From Adhaeribacter terrigena (lineage in GTDB: Bacteria > Bacteroidota > Bacteroidia > Cytophagales > Hymenobacteraceae): DNA of 64,000 nucleotides. This document shows, piece after piece, positions 57,785-64,000 of this stretch; position 1 is the first letter of the stretch; each line of letters starts with the position of its first letter. The stretch lies in the NCBI RefSeq assembly GCF_016623615.1, contig NZ_JAEHFX010000002.1:558001-622000 (forward strand), read 5' to 3'. Position numbers and translations under genes: made by a program. The notes under the pieces were generated by a model. The model did not search any database. It was given only the letters and a program-made list of their open reading frames with translations, and was not told where the DNA came from.

Positions 57785-58291
57785 TTAAAGAATAATAATG
57801 CCTTTGGCGTTGAAGGTAATGGTGGTATCGGGCTGGGTGATGGCCATGATCTCTTCTTTGCTCTTGCCGGCATCTTCTAAATAATGGCGCTGCTCGTCTA
57901 CCGGGATGATCTTGCGGTAAGCTACGCCCTGCATAATGGCATTTTTACCGGAAACATCTTTCGGTACGAAATAATCGTCTTCGCCGAACATAACGCGCAT
58001 CGCTTCGCCGGAAGGCATTTTAATGGTTACCCAGCAGCCTTTCATCTGGCAAACTTCTTCTATTTCGCCGGTGAATTTTACTTCCATGCTATCCTGCGCC
58101 AGCATAGATTTCTCCAATTCGGCCGCAGCCACAGCGCCTTCCGGGGTTATTTTTTCACCGTAACTCTGGCCGCTGTTGGCCGACGTTTCGGTTTTTTCAA
58201 TTTCGGTGGTTTCGGTTTTGGTCTCCGATTTGGTGCAGGCCGCAAACGTGAACAAGCTGCAGGCTAAAGCAGAGTAAAGAATTTTTTTCAT
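57785..58291 (-). CDS. DUF4920 lipoprotein
   Basis: 168 aa. Signal peptide to the lipobox FAAC (C19), then a Thr/Glu-rich linker and a domain with VCQMKGCWVTIKM, EAMRVMFGEDDYFVPKD and GKNAIMQGVAYR, matching DUF4920 (from memory). The conserved Cys pair in CQMKGCW may bind metal or be redox active; function unknown. Single gene. Confidence 0.8.
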   Translation of the reverse strand: MKKILYSALACSLFTFAACTKSETKTETTEIEKTETSANSGQSYGEKITPEGAVAAAELEKSMLAQDSMEVKFTGEIEEVCQMKGCWVTIKMPSGEAMRVMFGEDDYFVPKDVSGKNAIMQGVAYRKIIPVDEQRHYLEDAGKSKEEIMAITQPDTTITFNAKGIIIL

Positions 58292-58391
58292 GAGGAATGA
58301 ATAATGAATGTGGCTGCCAAATTAGAAAAGTTAATCGGTTTTTGAAAGCCGCGCATCAGCAGAACTGGAATTTGGAAACGGATTAGATTGA

Positions 58392-59024
58392 TTAGAAAGT
58401 AAGGCCGGCTTTTAAAGTTAGATAATGGGCTGACCAGGTTACACTCTGGTAAAATGGGTAACTATTGTAGTAATAATAGGGGATATTCTTGATAGTAACT
58501 TCTTGGAAACGATAACCGAGGCTGAAGTTTAATGCTGTTTTTTCACTTAAAGCAGTGGTAACGCCAAACGCAGGATTAATCATAATACCGCCAATATTAT
58601 TATAGTATTCGGAATCACGAAACTCAGTCAGCTGGCGAATGCAAAACATATAACCAACTGCTTGTGAAAAAAATGGCTGGGTTTTTCCTTTTCCGAAGTG
58701 TACCCGCATATCGGTAAAAACTGGTAAGTAAGTTTCTCCTGTTTTGTAACCATTCTCATTATAATTTTCATAAAAGTACTGATCTACGCCCACGCCAATA
58801 CCTGCGGAAATATGTTTGTTAAAACGGTAGCCATTAATAGTTTGTAAACCGGTGTAAAAACTTGTGTTCTCTTTCAGGAAACCTTTGGAAAAACTTAATT
58901 CCGTAGTATTAAAATAACCTGCGTTTTGGTTTGTGTTTTCAGCAATAGAAACCTGATTTTGTGCTGAACTTATTTCTGTAATACAAAAAACTGCAGCCAG
59001 CAGGAAAAGGAAACGTTTAAGCAT
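58392..59024 (-). CDS. Outer-membrane beta-barrel protein, function unknown
   Basis: 210 aa with signal peptide (cleavage near SSAQ) and alternating aromatic/hydrophobic strands ending in a C-terminal LKAGLTF, typical of small outer-membrane barrels. No further family. -7 box TACCTTTG (59054-59047) with CAA/TTG at 59076-59074 and a 19-base spacer forms a good minus-strand promoter. Confidence 0.75.
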   Translation of the reverse strand: MLKRFLFLLAAVFCITEISSAQNQVSIAENTNQNAGYFNTTELSFSKGFLKENTSFYTGLQTINGYRFNKHISAGIGVGVDQYFYENYNENGYKTGETYLPVFTDMRVHFGKGKTQPFFSQAVGYMFCIRQLTEFRDSEYYNNIGGIMINPAFGVTTALSEKTALNFSLGYRFQEVTIKNIPYYYYNSYPFYQSVTWSAHYLTLKAGLTF

Positions 59025-59046
59025 AATCTGTTTTTAAGAATTTCTG

Positions 59047-59076
59047 CAAAGGTAGTTTCTTTTGTTAAATTTGCAA
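59047..59076 (-). promoter_or_regulatory. Promoter of the barrel protein gene
   Basis: -33 TTG (59076-59074), 19-base spacer, -7 TACCTTTG (59054-59047) on the minus strand. Confidence 0.6.
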
Positions 59077-59080
59077 TCTG

Positions 59081-59113
59081 GTTTATTTTTTTAGCCTGAA
59101 ACCATAGCGTTTT
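59081..59113 (-). repeat. Dispersed repeat copy
   Basis: TTATTTTTTTAGCC, then AAACCATAGCGTTTT; left arm diverged. Confidence 0.6.
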
Positions 59114-59172
59114 AGAGATTAATTTCAGTTAAAATGCTGCATTATTGCGTTTATTTTACTTATTTCGAATTA

Positions 59173-59180
59173 TACCTTTG
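59173..59180 (+). promoter_or_regulatory. -7 box right before a start codon
   Basis: TACCTTTG with the ATG at 59189, so the transcript would be nearly leaderless. Confidence 0.45.
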
Positions 59181-59188
59181 AAAATACG

Positions 59189-59762
59189 ATGGGAAACGAT
59201 AACAAAAATACCTCCGGATTGCCAGATATGGCCTTTGCGATTTTAAACCAGTTAGGCAGCATGAATGCCGAATTCAGTTTCGATTTTGAGAACATGGAAT
59301 TGCAGATGCCGGGGAAAAATACCTCGGAACCAGGCAATAAATTTCTGCTGAACGGCACGCTTCGCATTAAAACCAAAGGCAACAAAAACCCGCAGTAATT
59401 TGATAGGACAGAACTTCGATCTCGACGCACAACTCGTAGTTTCGGCCAACGACTCCCAGTTTGTGGTAGTGGCGCAGCAGAACTACATCATCGTGAATTT
59501 TCCCGATTTCAAGGCGCTGGAAAGTCTGAAAAAATTGAACGGCCCGCAGAAAAAATCAACCGGGAAAACAACTTCGGAAAAGAAAAGTAATGGCGGCCCG
59601 CTAAAAAAGCTGCAACAGGTAAACGATAAAATTCTGGACCTGGGGCTGGTGGTAGATGTACGGGTAAACAATAAAACCTACATTGAATTTGGTAATGGCA
59701 AATCTGCCAAAATCAAAGCCGCTGCCCTTTTCGGCATAATCGGGTCTTTTTTCGGGAAATAA
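59189..59762 (+). CDS. Unknown protein, one frameshifted gene or two adjacent ORFs
   Basis: The first frame (59189-59398, 69 aa, ending KGNKNPQ) is followed by a second frame from about 59388-59400 to 59762 (LIGQNFDLDAQLVVSA...GIIGSFFGK). Removing one base in the AAAAACCC run at about 59383-59390 would join them as one protein of about 190 aa. Two genes are also possible: the second would need a TTG start at 59400. No domain recognised; the second part is Lys-rich and ends hydrophobic. Confidence 0.55.
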
Positions 59763-59782
59763 GTTTTAGAATTATGTAAAGT

Positions 59783-59813
59783 AAGGTTTGTGCTGCAAGG
59801 TGCAAACCTTTTT
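59783..59813 (+). terminator. Terminator after the frameshifted gene
   Basis: AAGGTTTG (59783-59790) pairs with CAAACCTT (59803-59810), followed by a T-run. Confidence 0.75.
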
Positions 59814-59832
59814 TTGTTCGTGATTATGGTTT

Positions 59833-59864
59833 CGGTTTTTGAACTTAAATCCCTACCGTTTTTC
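59833..59864 (-). repeat. Dispersed repeat copy
   Basis: CGGTTTTTGAAC, then AAATCCCTACCGTTTTT. Confidence 0.6.
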
Positions 59865-59987
59865 AGGCTTAGCTTACCATAAAATCCCGACCAGACCAAT
59901 TTTCTTATAACCACCAGGCGACTAAAAACCGTATGCAAGAGTACAGGAAATCAAAAGGTTGGCTTACATTCTGGCAGGAGCAAAAGC

Positions 59988-60620
59988 ATGAAATCGGATA
60001 ACAAAAATAAAATCGGGGCAACGCATAAATCTTCTTTTTCCCGGATCGATAAAATTCACCCGGTTAAAATGCTGTTGTATCTGTGCCTGATCGGCATCGG
60101 CACTATTTTTCTGATCCTGCTGCTGGCGTATGCCCGCACCGAAGTTGCTATGTTGCAGAAAGTAAACGTTGGTTTTCCTAAATTTTTCAGCGTAAGCACC
60201 GTCCTTATTCTGGTGAGTAGTTACACGCTTTTGCGTACGCCCCGCTTTTACCGCAAAGATAACCTCACCAAAATGACGCGTTACCTGGGAATTTCGCTGG
60301 CTCTGGGTTTCGCTTTTTTGCTCTCGCAGGTTGGCGGCTGGTACGAACTGGCTAAATACGGCATCTATTTTAAAGGAAAACCCTACGGCTCTTATCTTTA
60401 TCTGATCACGGCCCTGCACGCCCTGCACGTAGCAGCCGGCATGATGTTCCTGATTTACATGTATTTCAAAACTTTTTTTGCCGCCGCAGACCCTATTCGC
60501 ACGCTGGTTTTTATCCGCGATCCTTTCCGGAAACTACAGCTTGGATTGCTTACCTCTTACTGGCATTTTATGGGGGCGTTGTGGCTTATTCTGTACTTTG
60601 TATTCCTATTCCTTTTTTAG
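59988..60620 (+). CDS. Cytochrome c oxidase subunit III-like protein
   Basis: 210 aa with five or more membrane segments and the subunit III histidine regions LHALHVAAGMMF and SYWHFMGALWLI. Subunits I, II or assembly factors are not nearby, so it is a stand-alone copy of a respiratory oxidase part; the rest of the complex may lie elsewhere. Residues 1-27 are a polar N-terminus. The M1 aminopeptidase gene begins 110 bp later. Confidence 0.85.
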   Translation: MKSDNKNKIGATHKSSFSRIDKIHPVKMLLYLCLIGIGTIFLILLLAYARTEVAMLQKVNVGFPKFFSVSTVLILVSSYTLLRTPRFYRKDNLTKMTRYLGISLALGFAFLLSQVGGWYELAKYGIYFKGKPYGSYLYLITALHALHVAAGMMFLIYMYFKTFFAAADPIRTLVFIRDPFRKLQLGLLTSYWHFMGALWLILYFVFLFLF

Positions 60621-60674
60621 CCGGAATTTGGCTAAAATAAGTTTAATAAGAACGGAAACCTGTCTGAAATTCAG

Positions 60675-60682
60675 TATGTTTG
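60675..60682 (+). promoter_or_regulatory. -7 box of the aminopeptidase gene
   Basis: TATGTTTG, 48 bases before the ATG at 60730. Confidence 0.5.
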
Positions 60683-60729
60683 TAAGTACGGACGTTCGTT
60701 CCGGCAACACCACGCAGCAACCTTTTTAT

Positions 60730-62703
60730 ATGCTAAAAAAAATTACTACCGGCTTGTTTTTACTGGCTGTATTATGGGCAAACCAGGCATTTGCACAGGG
60801 CAGCCAGGCTTGTGCCAATGCCCGCACCAACTCTAACATGCGCACCGCGCTGGCTAATGCCAACCAGCAGAGACTGATGAATAAATACGACATCAATTTC
60901 TATAAACTGGATGTAGCCCTGGAAAGAACCTCAACTTATATTGCCGGAAATGCGTTGATCCAGGCGCGTACCAAAACCATTCCGCTCGATACGTTTGCCT
61001 TCGAACTGCACCAGAACCTGGCAATTGACTCCATTATTATTAACGGTACCAAACGCACGTTTACCCGCCAGACCGGCATGACCTATGTGCGCTTTTTAAC
61101 CCCGGTTCCGGCCAATTCACCCATAAACGCTACGATTTTTTATAAAGGAACGCCGCCCACGGCCGGAGCTGCGGCCATCGGAGAGGGGATGACCAGTGCT
61201 ACTTCGCCTTCCTGGGGAAACCGCGTTACCTGGAGCCTCAGCCAGCCTTTTTCCGCCTACGAGTGGTTTCCGTGTAAGCAGGTTTTAACCGATAAAGCCG
61301 ATTCGGTAGAAGTCTGGGTTACTACCAGCCCTTCGAATAAAGCTGGCTCCAACGGGGTTTTAAAGCAAACCACCACCTTGCCAAACGGTAAAAAAAGATA
61401 CGAATGGAAATCGCGCTACCCGATCGATTATTACCTGATCTCGGTGGCCGTGGCTGAATACAACGAATACACCATTTTTGCCAACCCGGTTGGCGCGCCA
61501 AACCCGATTCCCATCGTAAATTACATTTACAACAATCCCGGCACGCTGCCGCAGTTTCAGGCGGAGATAAACAACACGGCGCCCATGCTGGTGAAATTTT
61601 CGGAACTGTATGGCTTGTATCCTTTTTACAAAGAAAAATACGGGCATTGCATGGCACCGCTTTCCGGCGGAATGGAACACCAGACCATGACCACACAGGG
61701 CTTTTTTGAATTTACCTTAACCGCCCACGAACTGGCACACCAGTGGTTTGGCGACAACGTTACCTGTGCCTCCTGGCGCGATATCTGGCTGAACGAAGGG
61801 TTTGCGAGTTATTCAGAATACGTAGCGCTCGAAAATCTGCGGCCTACCCAGAAACGCGCCTGGATGGATAATACTCATTCCAGTGTGCTTTCCAACGGAA
61901 CCGGCAGCGTTTATATTCCGGCGGCAGATTCTATGAACGTGGGCCGGATCTTTAACAGCCGCCTGACTTATGACAAAGGAGCGACGGTGGTGCATATGCT
62001 GCGTTTCGAATTTAATAACGATTCTTTGTTTTTTGCTGCCTTGCGAGCGTATCAGCAGCAATTTAAAGACGGAACGGCAAAAACTGCAGACTTTAAACAG
62101 GTAGTGGAAACCGTATCGGGTAAAAACTTAACGCCTTTCTTTAACCAGTGGGTTTACGGCGAAGGTCACCCGACTTTTGACCTGATCTGGAACCAGACCG
62201 GCAAGCATTTACTTATCAACAGTATTCAGACTCCCTCGGCTGGGGCCATTACGCCGCTTTTCGAAACCGATGTGGAACTTAAACTGGTGCGCAGCATCGG
62301 CGATACCATCATCAGAGTGCGGCAGGATCAGTTAAACGAATTCTTTTCCGTGAAGGTAAGCGGCGCGGTAAGCAGCATTGAAATAGACCCGAACCAGTGG
62401 ATTTTAAATATGGATGGTGTTGTTTCCCGCGATGCCAACCTGGTTAACGGTACGCCTTCAGAACTGGCTGCAGAAAAAATAAAGCTTTATCCTAACCCGG
62501 CAACGGCTTTCTTAACCATTTCAGACCTAGGTTTCAGACCGCAATTTATCCAGGTTTACGATGCAGCCGGGCGTTGCGTAAAAAATCTAAAAGCCAGCGG
62601 ATTCGATTCTAAGATTAAGGTAAACGACCTAGCCGAAGGATTTTATTTATTGAAGGTTGGAAACGCCGAAAACGTAATTACCAAGCCATTTCAGAAGCTG
62701 TAA
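60730..62703 (+). CDS. Secreted M1 aminopeptidase with T9SS sorting domain
   Basis: 657 aa from the ATG at 60730, which gives a signal peptide (MLKKITTGLFLLAVLWANQAF-AQ); the longer frame back to 60478 overlaps the oxidase gene. N-terminal beta domain, GGMEH substrate loop near 316, zinc motif HELAH (H333, E334, H337) with E356, and a C-terminal Por secretion domain (about 580-657, KIKLYPNPATAFLTISDL). It cleaves peptides outside the cell and is exported by the type IX system, encoded elsewhere. -7 box at 60675. Confidence 0.93.
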   Translation: MLKKITTGLFLLAVLWANQAFAQGSQACANARTNSNMRTALANANQQRLMNKYDINFYKLDVALERTSTYIAGNALIQARTKTIPLDTFAFELHQNLAIDSIIINGTKRTFTRQTGMTYVRFLTPVPANSPINATIFYKGTPPTAGAAAIGEGMTSATSPSWGNRVTWSLSQPFSAYEWFPCKQVLTDKADSVEVWVTTSPSNKAGSNGVLKQTTTLPNGKKRYEWKSRYPIDYYLISVAVAEYNEYTIFANPVGAPNPIPIVNYIYNNPGTLPQFQAEINNTAPMLVKFSELYGLYPFYKEKYGHCMAPLSGGMEHQTMTTQGFFEFTLTAHELAHQWFGDNVTCASWRDIWLNEGFASYSEYVALENLRPTQKRAWMDNTHSSVLSNGTGSVYIPAADSMNVGRIFNSRLTYDKGATVVHMLRFEFNNDSLFFAALRAYQQQFKDGTAKTADFKQVVETVSGKNLTPFFNQWVYGEGHPTFDLIWNQTGKHLLINSIQTPSAGAITPLFETDVELKLVRSIGDTIIRVRQDQLNEFFSVKVSGAVSSIEIDPNQWILNMDGVVSRDANLVNGTPSELAAEKIKLYPNPATAFLTISDLGFRPQFIQVYDAAGRCVKNLKASGFDSKIKVNDLAEGFYLLKVGNAENVITKPFQKL

Positions 62704-62710
62704 ATTGCAC

Positions 62711-62744
62711 TAAAACGCTAGGGTTTCGAACTCAAAAAGTAAAG
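62711..62744 (+). repeat. Dispersed repeat copy merged with a terminator
   Basis: TAAAACGCTAGGGTTTC, then CTCAAAAAGTAAA; its right arm is also the left arm of the next hairpin. Confidence 0.75.
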
Positions 62745-62779
62745 CCGGCACTGTGCAGAACGGGCCGGTTTTACTTTTT
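62734..62779 (+). terminator. Terminator after the aminopeptidase gene
   Basis: AAAAAGTAAAGCCGGC (62734-62749) pairs over 16 bp (one G-U) with GCCGGTTTTACTTTTT (62764-62779). Confidence 0.85.
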
Positions 62780-62912
62780 CAGGTAACATTTCCGGAGATA
62801 TTTCGTTTTTAGCAGACTTTGATTATATTTAAATAAATACTTCAAGCTTTTTCTCCACCCTTTCAGAGCTTTAATATCTTATTAATGCTTTGAATATCAA
62901 CTACTTAGTATT

Positions 62913-63374
62913 ATGGCTAAAAAAAAGACCGAACTAAAACGCCAGCTACTCCAGGAATGCCTCCGGATCCAGAACGAACAAATCAGTGCCGCAAAAATTG
63001 CCATGGATGAAGCCCAGGAAAGTGCCAACGAACACCACGGTGCCATGGAAGATAAGTTTGAATCTTTCCGGGAAGCCTGCCAGATCCAGCGCGATATGTT
63101 TGCCCGCCAGCTCGATGAAGCCATGGGAGTTTACCACGTGCTCAAACGCATCAATTCGATGAAGGAAAATTCAGAAATTATGCTGGGCACCGTGGTAGAA
63201 ACCGATACGCAGGATTTTTTTGTTTCCGCAAGCCTGGGAGCTATTAAAGTGGCCGATAAAACCTACTTCGCTATTTCTGCTTTGTCGCCCCTTTTTAAAG
63301 CCATGGCCGGGAAAAACAAAGGCGAATCTTTTGCCATGCGCGATAAACAATACACGATCAAGAATATATACTAA
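62913..63374 (+). CDS. Gre-like factor of unknown specificity
   Basis: 153 aa. The N-terminal half (1-90) is a charged helical coiled-coil. The C-terminal half resembles the Gre/FKBP-like domain: LGTVVETD, SASLGAIKV, SALSPLFKAMAGKNKGESF. GreA and GreB rescue stalled RNA polymerase with an acidic tip in the coiled coil; tip residues near ESANEHHGAMED do not settle activity here. It may act on RNA polymerase or be a diverged binding protein. Confidence 0.75.
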   Translation: MAKKKTELKRQLLQECLRIQNEQISAAKIAMDEAQESANEHHGAMEDKFESFREACQIQRDMFARQLDEAMGVYHVLKRINSMKENSEIMLGTVVETDTQDFFVSASLGAIKVADKTYFAISALSPLFKAMAGKNKGESFAMRDKQYTIKNIY

Positions 63375-63397
63375 GCCGGCAGTTCCGGAGAACATAA

Positions 63398-63430
63398 AAA
63401 AAACTCCTGCAGCACATGCAGGAGTTTTTT
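63398..63430 (+). terminator. Terminator after the Gre-like gene
   Basis: AAAAAACTCCTGCA (63398-63411), loop GCACA, TGCAGGAGTTTTTT (63417-63430). Confidence 0.85.
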
Positions 63431-63453
63431 GCGTTAAAAGCATACCGTTTTTT
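63423..63453 (-). repeat. Dispersed repeat copy overlapping a terminator
   Basis: AGTTTTTTGCG, then AAAAGCATACCGTTTTTTT; starts inside the previous hairpin and ends at the DUF2147 stop codon. Confidence 0.65.
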
Positions 63454-63884
63454 TATTGTACCCGGGTCCAGATCTGCGAACGGCCAATAAGCGAAATGCC
63501 AATATAACCTTTCACTTCAATTTTATTTTTGTCGAGCATCTGCATGTAAGAGCTGTAGGTCTTGCCGCTTTTCGGGTCGTAAATGGTGCCGTCGTCCCAT
63601 TTATTATGTTCGTCGTATTCAAAACCCTGGAGAAAAACCAATCCGATCAGGGGCCGGTCCTGCATTTTTTTATCGGGATTGTTCACGTCGGTTTTGGGTT
63701 TGCCGTTACGGTTTGGTTCTGCCAGCCAGGTTATTTTGCCGCAAAGTTTGTCGCCGCATTTATAAATTTCGAAGCGGGCTTCTTTTTCCTGGTTCGTCCA
63801 GATGCCAATAGGGGAAAGGCTTTGCGAGAGCGCAATACCATGAAGGGCCAGAAAAAACACGAATGCTACTAAATATTTTTTCAT
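63453..63884 (-). CDS. DUF2147 secreted protein
   Basis: 143 aa from the ATG at 63884 (MKKYLVAFVFFLALHGIALSQ), a clear signal peptide; an ATG 60 bases upstream would bury it. The remaining chain has SPIGIWTNQEKEARFEIYKCGDKLCGKITWL, NPD, and a DGTIYDPKSGKTYSSYM repeat, matching DUF2147 (lipocalin-like, periplasmic, function unknown). The upstream region (63885-64000) shows no other feature before the window end. Confidence 0.8.
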   Translation of the reverse strand: MKKYLVAFVFFLALHGIALSQSLSPIGIWTNQEKEARFEIYKCGDKLCGKITWLAEPNRNGKPKTDVNNPDKKMQDRPLIGLVFLQGFEYDEHNKWDDGTIYDPKSGKTYSSYMQMLDKNKIEVKGYIGISLIGRSQIWTRVQ

Positions 63885-64000
63885 AAAAGCACAAAAAAGA
63901 GGTTGATGAATACGAAATATACAAACTAATCTGCTTACATACAATTAATTTATCCGGGCTTTTTGTTAAAATTATCAGGTTTACTTTAAATACTTTAACA

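Noticed and set aside
60478-60729. N-terminal extension of the aminopeptidase frame.
   Set aside because: It overlaps the oxidase-like gene and would bury the signal peptide that begins at 60730.

Overview
The window is typical Bacteroidota chromosome. Evidence: promoters of the TTTG-(19..21)-TAnnTTTG type, a C-terminal T9SS sorting domain, an N-succinyl/acetyl-ornithine type arginine operon (argF' instead of ornithine carbamoyltransferase), DUF4142, DUF4920 and DUF2147 proteins, and large metallophosphoesterase-barrel proteins. Gene style and moderate GC suggest Cytophagales, perhaps Hymenobacteraceae (inference; no rRNA in the window). No tRNA, rRNA, CRISPR array, IS element or prophage was seen.

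Layout. 1-3.3 kb: a WYL-type regulator fused to a phytanoyl-CoA-dioxygenase-like domain, then a decayed secreted-protein locus. 3.3-12.5 kb: a complete minus-strand arginine operon (GNAT, argG, argC, argD, argF', argB, argE', argH) with argH broken by a single-base frameshift. 12.7-20.8 kb: methionine region; metH (then metF) on the minus strand and a cystathionine gamma-synthase-like gene plus homoserine dehydrogenase on the plus strand, each side led by its own SAM-I riboswitch in the shared 734-bp divergent spacer. 21.6-26.8 kb: small lipoprotein, TlpA-like thioredoxin, cupin, sterol-desaturase-like membrane enzyme, rhodanese lipoprotein, luciferase-like oxidoreductase. 26.8-33.9 kb: a sulfur block: two YeeE/YedE half-transporters, a metallo-beta-lactamase/double-rhodanese protein, a TauE/SafE exporter with a Crp-type operator, a Crp/Fnr regulator, and cysE-cysteine synthase. 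34-39 kb: glucose-dehydrogenase-like ADH, cupredoxin, DUF4142, a membrane protein and a GH15 enzyme. 39.9-45.6 kb: tripartite RND efflux operon. 46-53.4 kb: Old Yellow Enzyme homologue, a 1233-aa metallophosphoesterase-like/outer-membrane-barrel protein, HMG-CoA-lyase-like enzyme and a CCG-motif protein. 53.4-64 kb: a repeat island, dapA, ligA, several small envelope proteins, a stand-alone cytochrome oxidase subunit III-like protein, a secreted M1 aminopeptidase with T9SS tail, a Gre-like factor and a DUF2147 protein.

The amino-acid genes form a connected sulfur/nitrogen economy: SAM-responsive methionine synthesis, sulfide or persulfide handling feeding cysteine synthesis, and arginine synthesis.

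The most unusual non-genic signal is a family of about 34 short (about 30 bp) asymmetric repeats, consensus AAAACGNTANNGTTT, a short spacer, then AAAAAGTR. It lies in both orientations and essentially only between genes. The second is that the two SAM riboswitches share one three-way base-pairing design linking the P1 stem to the translation start. Everything here is read by eye; family calls rest on motifs remembered, not on database searches.
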